A stretch of DNA of 64,000 nucleotides from Pseudomonas tolaasii NCPPB 2192 (GTDB lineage: Bacteria > Pseudomonadota > Gammaproteobacteria > Pseudomonadales > Pseudomonadaceae). Below are positions 1 to 9,737 of the stretch, piece after piece. How positions within the stretch are numbered: position 1 is the stretch's first letter; each line of letters begins with the position of its first letter. The notes under the pieces were generated by a model. It had not been told where the DNA came from. It saw nothing but the letters and a program-made list of their open reading frames with translations, and did not search any database. The translations under genes and the position numbers were made by a program. Location: assembly GCF_002813445.1 (NCBI RefSeq), contig NZ_PHHD01000001.1:4650001-4714000 (forward strand). Direction: 5' to 3'.

Positions 1-153
1 GTCACTGGCGGTGACGGCGCGGGCTTCGATGGCGGCAGCGGCGCCGGCACCGTCGAGGCGGTCCATGTTGGCTTCGGTGGCGTGGCCGGCGTTGGCGCCT
101 TTGATCACCGCTGCACCGGTGTCTTCGTTGTCGACTTCATCCCAACTCAGCAT
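1..153 (-). CDS. nrdB: Ribonucleotide reductase beta subunit, N-terminal part (runs off window)
   Basis: This is the first 51 codons of the class Ia ribonucleotide reductase small subunit, which carries the diiron-tyrosyl radical used to make deoxyribonucleotides in the cytoplasm. The start MLSWDEVD and the following GHATEANMDRLD are typical of the Pseudomonas NrdB N-terminus. An AAGGAG ribosome-binding site lies 6 nt before the ATG at 153. The rest of the gene, including the metal site, lies beyond the left edge. No nrdA lies upstream; a divergent Fae-like gene does. Expression is probably under NrdR, given the box pair at 252-299. The assignment rests on N-terminal similarity only. Confidence 0.85.
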   Translation of the reverse strand, partial: MLSWDEVDNEDTGAAVIKGANAGHATEANMDRLDGAGAAAAIEARAVTASD

Positions 154-251
154 TGAAATTCTCCTTCCTGGTACTCGAAAAATAGGTGATTTGCAGGCTA
201 CTCAGGCATTGAAAAAAAGCGCCTGGTGTGGTCGGTAAATGCCGAGCGCGC

Positions 252-299
252 ACACTATGTAGTGGTCTGTTCTGTTTGTGGGCACACTATATGGGGTGT
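252..299 (-). promoter_or_regulatory. Pair of NrdR boxes upstream of nrdB
   Basis: Two 16-bp sites, ACACTATGTAGTGGTC (252-267) and ACACTATATGGGGTGT (284-299), match the NrdR box pattern acaCwATATwGtgt. Their starts are 32 bp apart, about three helical turns, which is the usual arrangement for cooperative binding of the ATP-cone repressor NrdR. They lie about 100-145 bp before the nrdB start and on the other side face the Fae-like gene. Confidence 0.85.
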
Positions 300-340
300 A
301 ACAATGTTGGTCAACGCACAACACAGGCCCGATCGTCGCA

Positions 341-366
341 GGGGCATGAGAAAAACTCACAGCCCC
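341..366. other. Hairpin in the nrdB / Fae-like intergenic region
   Basis: GGGGC-A-TGAG, an A5 loop, then CTCA-CA-GCCCC can form a compact stem-loop about 90 nt before the Fae-like start. No T-run follows. It could be a leader structure of the divergent operon or chance; nothing else was recognised in this 300-bp gap apart from the NrdR boxes. Confidence 0.35.
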
Positions 367-454
367 ATGACTTTTAATGGTTACGGCCGCTTTCACCGCC
401 GATGCTAAAAAATCGCCAACCAGCTCCCCCATAACAACAACGAGCGTTTGCGAA

Positions 455-967
455 ATGAAAGCACTTGATCTGTACATCGGCGAAGGCTTCGAAGGCCCAG
501 GCGTCAATGCTGCCCACATCAACATCCTCATCGGCCCGCGCAACGGCCCGGCCGGCCAGGCGTTCGCCAACAGCCTGGCGTCGCCAAGCCAGGGTCACTG
601 CCCATTCATGGTGATCGCCCAGCCGAACATCCCGGTCAAGCCCATGACCCTCTACGTCAACAAGGCCGAAATCAGCAGCGACCTGCACGGCAACGCCACC
701 TGGGGCGCGTCCCAGGCCGGTATCGCCAAGGCCGTGCTGGAAGCCTTGCTCGACGGCACCCTGCCACCGGAGGCCGAAGACGAGTGGGCCATCGTCACCG
801 CCAACTGGGTCAACCCGGGCTGCGATGATCTGGATGCCGTCTACCTGAACAACTACAACGCCTGCCGCACTGCGATCCGCGCCGCCCTGACCGGCACGCC
901 GTACACCGCGCAACTGGCGGACGTGGTCAACCACATCAGCAACCCTTTCTACACGCCCAAGGCCTGA
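455..967 (+). CDS. Formaldehyde-activating enzyme (Fae) homologue
   Basis: A 170-residue protein matching the Fae family in length and core: AHINILIGPRNGPAG near residues 20-34 corresponds to the AHIDLIIGPRGSP block of methylotroph Fae, with the conserved His at 21. Fae condenses formaldehyde with tetrahydromethanopterin in methylotrophs and methanogens. Pseudomonads are not known to make that cofactor, so the substrate here is uncertain; aldehyde scavenging or a different carrier are alternatives. The start at 455 is chosen because the homology begins there, although an in-frame ATG exists at 377 and the RBS is weak. It is followed within 10 nt by an aldo/keto reductase gene and probably heads that operon. 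Confidence 0.8.
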   Translation: MKALDLYIGEGFEGPGVNAAHINILIGPRNGPAGQAFANSLASPSQGHCPFMVIAQPNIPVKPMTLYVNKAEISSDLHGNATWGASQAGIAKAVLEALLDGTLPPEAEDEWAIVTANWVNPGCDDLDAVYLNNYNACRTAIRAALTGTPYTAQLADVVNHISNPFYTPKA

Positions 968-977
968 GGAGAATCCC

Positions 978-2012
978 ATGCAATACACTCGACTGGGCAA
1001 CTCCGGCCTGCAAGTCTCGCGCCTGTGTCTGGGCACCATGAACATGGGCACCCCGGACTGGAAACCGTGGATCTTCGACGAAAAGCAAAGTGAGCCCATC
1101 GTCGCCCACGCCCTGGCCAACGGCGTCAATTTCATCGACCTGGCCGACTTCTACTCCGCCGGCGTCGGCGAAGAAGTGGTGGGGCGCATCCTCAAGCGCG
1201 TGGCGCGGCGCGACGACATCGTGGTCACCACCAAGGTCGGCTACGGCACCCGCACCGGCCTCAACGCCAGTGGCCATTCGCGCAAGCACATCATGGACAG
1301 CATCGACCTGTCCCTGAGCCGCCTCGGCATGGATTACGTCGACGTGTTCATGCTGCATTACTTCGACGTGAACACCCCGGTCGAAGAAACCATGGGCGCG
1401 CTGAACGACATCGTGCGTTCCGGCAAGGCCCGCTATATCGGCGTGTCCACCATGCTCACCGGCCAGTTGGCCAAGATCCTCATGGCCTGCGAGCGCAACG
1501 GCTGGGTCAAGCCGATCAACATGCAGCTGCAACTGAACTGCGCTTACCGTGAAGAAGAGCGCGAGATGATCCCGTTCTGCCGCGACCAGGGCCTGGGCGT
1601 TTCGGTGTTCAGCCCGCTGGCTCGTGGCTTGTTGACGGGTGAAGTGCAGTCCACCCGCAACCAGACCGACTTCTTTACCCAGCAGATGTACGCCGACCAG
1701 GCGTCGTTCGACATCGCCCACTCGGTGCAACGCGTAGCCCGCGCCCGTGGGGTGTCCAACGCGCAGATCGCCCAGGCCTGGGTTGCCAACCACCCCGGCG
1801 TGGATGTGATGCTGGTGGGGGCCGACACCACCGAACAATTTGACAGCGCCCTGGCCGCCCTGGACACCCAACTGGACGCCGAAGAGCTGCATGAGCTGGA
1901 GCGCAATTACACCCCGTGCGACGTGATCAACGATTACACCGCCGGCAAACGCATCCTGCGTGAGGCCCGTCCGGGCCTGGACCGTTTCAACCTGATCGAG
2001 GCCGTGGCATGA
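978..2012 (+). CDS. Aldo/keto reductase
   Basis: A 344-residue soluble TIM-barrel oxidoreductase expected to reduce aldehydes or ketones with NADPH. The N-terminus MQYTRLGNSGLQVSRLCLGT is typical, and the catalytic tetrad is visible as Asp54, Tyr59 (LADFYS), Lys86 (TTKVGYG) and His127 (FMLHYF). A GAGGAGAAT site sits 5 nt before the ATG. The stop codon overlaps the start of the next dehydrogenase gene (ATGA), so the two are translationally coupled. With the Fae-like gene upstream it suggests a shared aldehyde-processing role. The substrate cannot be read from the sequence. Confidence 0.85.
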   Translation: MQYTRLGNSGLQVSRLCLGTMNMGTPDWKPWIFDEKQSEPIVAHALANGVNFIDLADFYSAGVGEEVVGRILKRVARRDDIVVTTKVGYGTRTGLNASGHSRKHIMDSIDLSLSRLGMDYVDVFMLHYFDVNTPVEETMGALNDIVRSGKARYIGVSTMLTGQLAKILMACERNGWVKPINMQLQLNCAYREEEREMIPFCRDQGLGVSVFSPLARGLLTGEVQSTRNQTDFFTQQMYADQASFDIAHSVQRVARARGVSNAQIAQAWVANHPGVDVMLVGADTTEQFDSALAALDTQLDAEELHELERNYTPCDVINDYTAGKRILREARPGLDRFNLIEAVA

Positions 2013-3442
2013 ACCCGCTGATCCGTACCGGCAACTACATCGACGGCCAATGGTCCAGCGGTGGGCCCACTTACCCGGTCACCAACCCGGCCAATGGCGC
2101 GTTGATCGTTGACGTGCAACGCGCCGCCGCCGAAGAGACGAACCTGGCCATCGACGCTGCCAACCGTGCGTTGCCGGCCTGGCGCAAGCTCACCGCCAAG
2201 GAGCGCAGCCAGCGCCTCAAGCGCTGGAGCGAGTTGATGCTGAGTAACCAGAAAGACCTCGCGCACCTGCTCAGCCTGGAGCAGGGCAAGCCGTTGGCCG
2301 AAGCCATGGGTGAAGTGGTGTACGCCGCGAGCTTCCTGGAGTGGTTTGGCGAAGAAGCCAAGCGTGCCTACGGTGACGTGATCCCGAGCCACAAGGCTGA
2401 TGCGCGCATCATTGTGGTCAAAGAGGCCATTGGCGTGGTTGCGGCGATCACGCCGTGGAACTTCCCGCTGGCGATGGTCACTCGCAAGGTTGGGCCTGCG
2501 CTGGCCGCCGGTTGCACCATGATCCTCAAACCGTCGGAAGAAACGCCGCTGTCGGCCTTTGCCCTGGCGGTGCTGGCCGAGCAGGCGGGCATTCCGGCCG
2601 GTGTGTTCAACATCGTTTCCGGCGATGCCGTGGCCATCGGCGGGGCGCTGCAGGCCTCCAGCGTGGTGCGCAAGCTGTCGTTCACCGGCTCTACCCGCAC
2701 GGGCAAACTGCTGATGCGCCAGGCGGCGGACACCCTGAAAAAAGTCTCGCTGGAACTGGGCGGCAACGCGCCGTTCATCGTGTTCGACGACGCCGATCTG
2801 GAGGCCGCCGTCAAAGGCGCCATGGCCTCCAAGTTCCGCAATACCGGGCAAACCTGCGTGTGCGTGAACCGCTTCTTTATCCAGGACGGTGTGTACGACG
2901 CGTTCACCCGCAAACTGGCCGAAGCGGTCGGCGCCATGCGTGTCGGCAGCGCCCTGGACGGTGAAACCGAGCAAGGCCCGCTGATCAACGCGGCGGCGCT
3001 GGCCAAGGTCGAAGCCCACGTGGGCGATGCGCTGGAAAAGGGCGCCACGCTGCTGTGCGGCGGCCGTCGCCATGCGCTCGGCGGTACGTTCTTCGAACCG
3101 ACCATCCTCACCGACGCCAGCGACGACATGCTGATCGCCCAGGAAGAAACTTTTGGTCCGGTGGCGGCGTGCTTCCGCTTCAAGGATGAGGCCGAGGTGC
3201 TGGAGCGCGCCAACGACACGCCGTTTGGGTTGTCCGCCTACTTCTACAGCCGTGACATCGGTCGTGTGTGGCGCATGGCCGAAGGCCTGGAAGCCGGCAT
3301 GGTCGGGATCAACGAAGGCATCATCTCCACCGAAGTCGCGCCGTTTGGCGGCATCAAGGAATCGGGCCTGGGCCGTGAAGGTTCCAAGTACGGCCTGGAG
3401 GATTACCTGGAGATCAAATACCTGTTGATGGGCGGCCTTTAA
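2009..3442 (+). CDS. Succinate-semialdehyde-type NAD(P)+ aldehyde dehydrogenase
   Basis: A 477-residue cytosolic aldehyde dehydrogenase, closely similar along its whole length to GabD. The catalytic residues are present: Asn151 (TPWNFP), Glu249 (LELGG) and Cys283 (GQTCVC). The C-terminal block GGIKESGLGREGSKYG is the succinate-semialdehyde dehydrogenase type. Its ATG overlaps the stop of the preceding aldo/keto reductase by 4 nt. It probably oxidises a semialdehyde produced or imported by this operon, whose last gene is an MFS transporter. No gabT aminotransferase is adjacent, so a GABA-pathway role is not implied by context. Confidence 0.87.
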   Translation: MNPLIRTGNYIDGQWSSGGPTYPVTNPANGALIVDVQRAAAEETNLAIDAANRALPAWRKLTAKERSQRLKRWSELMLSNQKDLAHLLSLEQGKPLAEAMGEVVYAASFLEWFGEEAKRAYGDVIPSHKADARIIVVKEAIGVVAAITPWNFPLAMVTRKVGPALAAGCTMILKPSEETPLSAFALAVLAEQAGIPAGVFNIVSGDAVAIGGALQASSVVRKLSFTGSTRTGKLLMRQAADTLKKVSLELGGNAPFIVFDDADLEAAVKGAMASKFRNTGQTCVCVNRFFIQDGVYDAFTRKLAEAVGAMRVGSALDGETEQGPLINAAALAKVEAHVGDALEKGATLLCGGRRHALGGTFFEPTILTDASDDMLIAQEETFGPVAACFRFKDEAEVLERANDTPFGLSAYFYSRDIGRVWRMAEGLEAGMVGINEGIISTEVAPFGGIKESGLGREGSKYGLEDYLEIKYLLMGGL

Positions 3443-3457
3443 AACACCCTCGACCCC

Positions 3458-3485
3458 TGTGGGAGCTGGCTTGTCGGGTCCCACA
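3458..3485. repeat. Short REP-type palindrome
   Basis: TGTGGGA and TCCCACA flank an AGCTGGCTTG core. This is a shortened copy of the GTGGGAGCTGGCTTGCC repeat found several more times in the window. It lies between the dehydrogenase stop and the MFS ribosome-binding site. Confidence 0.6.
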
Positions 3486-3548
3486 AAGAGCATCACAAGG
3501 CGCAAGCCCGCTGTTACTCCGTCAAGAAAAACAATATGGAGAACACCC

Positions 3549-4931
3549 ATGACCGCTCAACCCGTCAAAATTGACGACCTGCCCATCGGCCGTTTTCACC
3601 TGAAAATCGCCGGCCTCACTTTCGGCGCGCATTTCACCGACGGCTATATCCTTGGGCTGATCGGCATCGCTTTCACTCTACTCAGCCCCCAGATGCAACT
3701 GGACGCGTTCTGGCAAGGCTTGATCGGCGCTTCGGCCCTGATCGGCCTGTTCCTGGGCAGCCTGTTTTTCGGCTGGATCTCCGACACTCTCGGTCGGCAA
3801 AAAATCTTCCTGGTCAGCTTTGTGCTGATCACCGTGGCCTCGGTGATGCAGTTCTACGCCGAAACCGCCATGGGCCTGCTGCTGTGCCGCATCCTGATCG
3901 GCATTGGCCTGGGCGGCGACTTCAGCGTCGGCCACGCGATGCTCGCCGAGTTTTCACCGAAGAAGCATCGCGGCGTGCTGCTGGGCTCGTTCAGTGTGAT
4001 CTGGACCTTCGGCTACGTGGCGGCGACCTTTGTCGGCACCGCGATGCTCAGCCTGGGCGACGATGCCTGGCGCTGGATGCTGGCGTCTTCGGCCATTCCC
4101 GCCGGGTTGATTCTGCTCGCGCGCATCGGCACGCCGGAATCGCCGCGCTGGCTGGTCAACCGTGGGCGCATCGCCGAAGCCCGCGCCATCGTCAAGAAAC
4201 ACCTGGGCGAGCATGTGGTGCTGGATGAAGAACCGTCCACGCAAACCTGCTCCGGCTATGGCGTGCTGTTCAGCCGTGAGTACCGCAAGCGCACCGCGTT
4301 CAACTGCCTGTTTTTTGTGTGCATCGTGATGCCGTATTTCGCCATCTACACCTTCCTGCCGTCGATCCTGCAGAAGATGGGCTTGTCCCAGGGCTTCGGC
4401 ACCGAGCTGCTGCTCAATTTGCTGCTGATCGTGGGTGCCTTGATTGGTATCTGGTGCACGGTGAAGTTCTCGCGCCGGGGCTTCTTGATCAACTCGTTCA
4501 TCATCCTTGCCGCGGCGTTGTTCCTGTTGGCGGTGCTGCCGGGCAGCCTGGCGTGGCTGATGGTGCTGACCTTCGGCGTGTTCACGCTGGTGCTGTCGGC
4601 GGTGAGCAACCTGGTGGGCGTGTTTCCGGCCGAAAGCTTCCCCACCGAAGTGCGCGCCAGCGGCATCGGCCTGGCCACGGCGGTCAGCCGCCTCGGTTCG
4701 GCGATCAGCACCTTTCTGTTGCCGGTCAGTGTCGCGGGGATTGGCCTGAGCCCGACCATGGGCATTCTGGCCGGCATTCTGGTGTTTGGCGCGATCATCT
4801 CCTGGGCCTGGGCACCGGAGACCAAGGCATTGACCTTGAGCCAGGCGTGCAAGGCACCCGAAGATGATCGTTCCCACGCTCAGCGTGGGAACGCAGCCCA
4901 GGACGCTCTGCGTCCGCTCCTGAAAACCTGA
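3549..4931 (+). CDS. MFS transporter (sugar/organic-acid type), C-terminus extended by a repeat element
   Basis: An inner-membrane transporter of 460 residues with about twelve hydrophobic segments. It carries the MFS loop motif GWISDTLGRQK between segments 2 and 3 and PESPRWL after segment 6, as in the sugar (and other) transporter branch. The start at 3549 follows a GGAGAAC site; an upstream in-frame ATG would read through a repeat. It ends the fae/AKR/dehydrogenase operon and probably imports the substrate or exports a product. The last roughly 22 codons are read from a palindromic repeat beginning at 4866, so the native C-terminus was probably displaced. Confidence 0.83.
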   Translation: MTAQPVKIDDLPIGRFHLKIAGLTFGAHFTDGYILGLIGIAFTLLSPQMQLDAFWQGLIGASALIGLFLGSLFFGWISDTLGRQKIFLVSFVLITVASVMQFYAETAMGLLLCRILIGIGLGGDFSVGHAMLAEFSPKKHRGVLLGSFSVIWTFGYVAATFVGTAMLSLGDDAWRWMLASSAIPAGLILLARIGTPESPRWLVNRGRIAEARAIVKKHLGEHVVLDEEPSTQTCSGYGVLFSREYRKRTAFNCLFFVCIVMPYFAIYTFLPSILQKMGLSQGFGTELLLNLLLIVGALIGIWCTVKFSRRGFLINSFIILAAALFLLAVLPGSLAWLMVLTFGVFTLVLSAVSNLVGVFPAESFPTEVRASGIGLATAVSRLGSAISTFLLPVSVAGIGLSPTMGILAGILVFGAIISWAWAPETKALTLSQACKAPEDDRSHAQRGNAAQDALRPLLKT

Positions 4932-4978
4932 CGCAGAGCGTCATCGGAGGCATTCCCACGCAGAGCGTGGGAACGATC
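4866..4978. repeat. Inverted repeat element overlapping the MFS 3' end
   Basis: Two copies of the palindrome GATCGTTCCCACGC / GCGTGGGAACGATC face each other at the ends, and an inner pair GACGCTCTGCGTC / GACGCAGAGCGTC lies between them. This is a repetitive extragenic palindrome common in pseudomonads. It starts inside the MFS frame and ends 10 nt before the convergent LysR stop, so it may also act as a bidirectional transcription end. Confidence 0.8.
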
Positions 4979-4988
4979 GTCATCAGTG

Positions 4989-5864
4989 TCAGGGGTTGCT
5001 GACCTGGCCCAGCCACTGCGTAAACAGGCGAACCTTGGATAAACCCTGCTTGTCCGTCGCCACATCCAGCCAATAACCATACGGGCCGATCACTTCCACG
5101 GGGGTGATCGGCACGAGGCTGCCATTGGCCAGCTCGCGCTCGATCATCTGCCGGTCGATCACCGCCAAACCGCCGCCTGCCAGGGCGGTGTGAATCACCT
5201 GGTCCAGGGTGCTGAATTCCAGGCCCTGGTCCGCATCGATATCCTCCCGGCCCATGGCCGCCAGCCAGTTTTCCCAGACCTTCAAGCGCTTGCCGTCGTG
5301 CAGGATATGCAGCAGCGGCGAGCGGCGCAGGTCCGGCGGCTGGCCGTCGGTGAACAGCTCCGGGCTGGCCACGGCGATATGGCGCTCCATCACCAGCAGC
5401 TCACTGCTGCACTGAGCGTTCGCCTCCAGGCCGAAGCGGATCTGGCAGTCGATTTCCGCCAGGCTGGCGTGGCTGTTCTGGTGGGTGACGCTGAGGTTGA
5501 TGTCCGGGTAGCGCTCGCAAAACCTGCGCAAGTGCGCCGACAGCCAACGCGTGGCCCAGGTCGGCGGCGCCACGATGCGCAGGCGCTGGCGCAGATTGGG
5601 CACGCGCACGGCTTGCAGGGCGCGTTCAATGTGGTCGAAGGCGTCGCTCAGGTGCGGGGAGAGGGCAAAGCCGGCTTCTGTCAGCGACAGACCCTGGGGC
5701 GTGCGGATGAAGAGGGCGACGCCGAGGTAGTCTTCCAGTTGCTTGATCTGGCGGCTGACCGCGCCCTGGGTGACGTTGAGGCCTACGGCGGCCTGACTGA
5801 AGCTGCGGTGGCGGGCGACTTCTTCGAAGACGCGGAGCATGTTGAGGGAGGGCAGGTGGCGCAT
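4989..5864 (-). CDS. LysR-family regulator (GcvA-like)
   Basis: A 291-residue DNA-binding regulator. The N-terminal winged HTH spans about residues 5-65, with LNMLRVFEEVARHRSFSQAA and VTQGAVSRQIKQLEDYLG as in GcvA/AmpR-type proteins. The co-inducer domain follows (RFGLEAN, MERHIAVASPEL). The start at 5864 gives the normal N-terminus MRHLPSLNMLR; a longer frame reads into the 64-bp palindrome and is rejected. It lies downstream of and co-directional with the porin, and convergent to the MFS gene. The target is unknown: either the porin/ABC locus or the aldehyde operon. Confidence 0.85.
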   Translation of the reverse strand: MRHLPSLNMLRVFEEVARHRSFSQAAVGLNVTQGAVSRQIKQLEDYLGVALFIRTPQGLSLTEAGFALSPHLSDAFDHIERALQAVRVPNLRQRLRIVAPPTWATRWLSAHLRRFCERYPDINLSVTHQNSHASLAEIDCQIRFGLEANAQCSSELLVMERHIAVASPELFTDGQPPDLRRSPLLHILHDGKRLKVWENWLAAMGREDIDADQGLEFSTLDQVIHTALAGGGLAVIDRQMIERELANGSLVPITPVEVIGPYGYWLDVATDKQGLSKVRLFTQWLGQVSNP

Positions 5865-5909
5865 GGTTCGGGTTCCACACTTTATTTTTATGGTGTTGGT
5901 GCTGGCCTC

Positions 5910-5973
5910 ATCGCAGGCAAGCCAGCTCCCACATGGGAATGCATTCCCATGTGGGAGCTGGCTTGCCTGCGAT
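5910..5973. repeat. Perfect 64-bp palindrome made of two REP elements
   Basis: The 32 bases from 5910 (ATCGCAGGCAAGCCAGCTCC...) are followed by their exact reverse complement up to 5973, with no spacer and no mismatch. Each half is a copy of the repeat seen at 24513, 24647 and 33316. It sits between the porin stop (5989) and the LysR start (5864), both read leftward, so a transcript would fold into a 32-bp hairpin there. Confidence 0.9.
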
Positions 5974-5988
5974 GGCGTCAGTGGCCTA

Positions 5989-7158
5989 TTAGAAGTAATA
6001 CCCAATGTTCATGTACAGCTGATTCTCCCACTGGTTGCTACCCCCAGCCCCCAGACTCTGGGTATAGCTGCTGCCACCAATGTACGGATCGTTCTTGCCG
6101 ATCAACCATTCCGTGGCAATCCACAATTTGCTGAACGAAAACGACGTACCCAGGATCACCCGCTGCGAGGTCTTGAACTCATTGTCGGATTTATCAAAGG
6201 CACTGTAGTTGGCGTACAGCTTCACGCCGCTGATTTGGTCGAACAGGTACTTGCCGCCCACGTCGTAGCTCAAGTCCGCCACGTACAGGTTGCCACGGCT
6301 GGCGACGTTGAAGGTGCCGTCATACCCGCCCAGCGTCACCACGCCGTCGGTGCCTTCGTTGCGCGGCGACATCTGCTGGCGCGCCGCCTGCAATTGCACG
6401 CCCCACGGGCCGTTCTTGCCCAGGTAGTGGATGGCCACGGCGTTGCGGCGGCCGTCGTTGCCGGTGTCCTTGTTCTCCAGGGTCGAGGTCAGGCCAGACA
6501 CACCGATTTCGGATTTCCAGTTACCCAGGTCCATGGCCTTGGCCACCCGCACCACCACGGTGTTGCGCTCCTGGTTGTTGCTGCCGTCGGCCACATAGCT
6601 GTCGGCCTCGGAGATCACGCTGGAGTAGGTCACGCCCTTGCTGGTGCCTTTGCCTTGCCACGCCGGACGCAGGTAGTAACCGGCCTGGATGTTCCAGTCG
6701 CCACTTTGCTGGATGTACTTGGTACCGATCTGCTGCACGTCTTCCAGGCCGATCACGTTGCCCAGGGTTTCGTAGAAGGTGCTGCCGAAATACGGCTGCA
6801 GGCCGAACGGCACGGTGTTCAGGCCCACTTGCACCTGCTGGTCGGGGTTGAATTTGTAGCCAACCCAGGCGAACTTGGCGAAGTGGATGTCGCCGTAATT
6901 TTTGGTGTACTGGTAGGGGTAGGAGCGCCCATAGAAACGGTATTGCGCTTCGCCGATCCAGGTGTCGGAGTTGTACTTGGCGCTGAGGAACGCGGTGTCC
7001 AGGCCGAACTTCTGGATATCACGGTCCGGGTCGTAGTCCCAGCGTGCGCGGATGGCGCCGCCGATATCGAGGTTGTCGGTGACCTGGATCGCCATGGCCG
7101 GTGCCGCGAGGGCGCCGAGCACGGGGATCAGGGCGAAGTAGCTTAAGGTTGGTCGCAT
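5989..7158 (-). CDS. Outer-membrane porin
   Basis: A 389-residue beta-barrel protein with a Sec signal peptide (LIPVLGALAAPAMA, cleavage near residue 23) and a C-terminal aromatic ending, IGYYF, as required for outer-membrane insertion. The body alternates short amphipathic strands (WIGEAQYRFYG, FAWVGYKF, VQVGLNTVPFG), resembling substrate-selective porins of pseudomonads. It lies 99 nt after the ABC ATPase gene in the same direction and could provide the outer-membrane step for that uptake system. The exact porin subfamily and substrate were not recognised. Confidence 0.8.
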   Translation of the reverse strand: MRPTLSYFALIPVLGALAAPAMAIQVTDNLDIGGAIRARWDYDPDRDIQKFGLDTAFLSAKYNSDTWIGEAQYRFYGRSYPYQYTKNYGDIHFAKFAWVGYKFNPDQQVQVGLNTVPFGLQPYFGSTFYETLGNVIGLEDVQQIGTKYIQQSGDWNIQAGYYLRPAWQGKGTSKGVTYSSVISEADSYVADGSNNQERNTVVVRVAKAMDLGNWKSEIGVSGLTSTLENKDTGNDGRRNAVAIHYLGKNGPWGVQLQAARQQMSPRNEGTDGVVTLGGYDGTFNVASRGNLYVADLSYDVGGKYLFDQISGVKLYANYSAFDKSDNEFKTSQRVILGTSFSFSKLWIATEWLIGKNDPYIGGSSYTQSLGAGGSNQWENQLYMNIGYYF

Positions 7159-7257
7159 GGTTTGGCTCTCGTTATTGGTTTTTTTAGGGCAACAGCAGCC
7201 CGTTGCCGCAGCGAACGCTGCGACGCAGGGAAAGGGGTGGAACTCGGAACTTGAAAA

Positions 7258-8898
<1,641 letters not shown>

Positions 8899-8900
8899 GC

Positions 8901-9737
8901 TCAACTCCTTGCGCCTTGCTGCGCGTGTTCATCCAGCCCGTCGGCGAGCAGGCTCAGGCCGAGCATCAGGGTGGAGATGGCGATGCAGGGGAAGATCACC
9001 AGGTGCGGGAAGGTAATGGCCATGGCGCGGCCGTCGTTGATCATGCCGCCCCAGTCCGGGGTGGGCGGCGGCAGGCCGAGGCCGAGAAAGCCCAGGGCGC
9101 CGATCATGATCGCGGTGTAGCCGATGCGCAGGCAGAAATCGACGATCAACGGGCCGCCGCAGTTGGGCAGGATCTCCACCAGCATGATGCGCAGCGAGCC
9201 TTCGCCCTGGGTGATGGCGCTGAGCACGTAGTCACGGGAACGGATGTCGATGGTCAGCGCGCGCATGATGCGAAAAATCGCCGGCGCACTGGTGAAGGTC
9301 ACCGCAATCAGGATGTTCAGCGCCGAGGCGCCGAGGGCAATAATGATCACGATGTACAGCACCAGCACCGGGAACGACAGCACGGTGTCGGCCACGTAGG
9401 ACAACACGGCATCCACCCAGCCGTTGAAGTAACCAGCGCACAAGCCCATGGCGATGCCCACGGCAAACGCGGTGAGCGTGGCGAGGATCGACCAGAACAG
9501 CACGGTGCGCGTGCCCCAGATCAGCCGCGAGAGAATGTCGCGGCCGATCATGTCCGTGCCGAGCAGGAAGCTCGCGCCGTCATCCCCGGCCGTCATCGGC
9601 GTGAGCAATGGCGTGAAGCTTTCCAGCGGGCTATGGGGCGCGAGCCACGGTGCGAACAGCGCCACTGCGACCCAGCCGCCCACCAACAGCAAACCGAGCA
9701 ATGCCAACGGGTGTTTGAAGGATTTAAGCAGGTTCAT
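8901..9737 (-). CDS. ABC transporter permease (DppC-like)
   Basis: A 278-residue inner-membrane permease with about six transmembrane helices. It has the DppC/OppC features: an N-terminal GTDMIGRDILSRLIWGTR block near residues 60-78 and a cytoplasmic EAA-like loop followed by IGALGFLGLGLPPPTPDWG. It pairs with the DppB-like permease, whose gene stop overlaps this start by 4 nt, and its own stop is 2 nt before the ATPase start. The transported compound is unknown; peptide or opine-like substrates are typical for the family. Confidence 0.88.
   Translation of the reverse strand: MNLLKSFKHPLALLGLLLVGGWVAVALFAPWLAPHSPLESFTPLLTPMTAGDDGASFLLGTDMIGRDILSRLIWGTRTVLFWSILATLTAFAVGIAMGLCAGYFNGWVDAVLSYVADTVLSFPVLVLYIVIIIALGASALNILIAVTFTSAPAIFRIMRALTIDIRSRDYVLSAITQGEGSLRIMLVEILPNCGGPLIVDFCLRIGYTAIMIGALGFLGLGLPPPTPDWGGMINDGRAMAITFPHLVIFPCIAISTLMLGLSLLADGLDEHAQQGARS

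Noticed and set aside
5865..6005. N-terminal extension of the LysR gene to 6005
   Set aside because: It would be read through the 64-bp palindrome and does not resemble LysR N-termini; the start at 5864 is normal.
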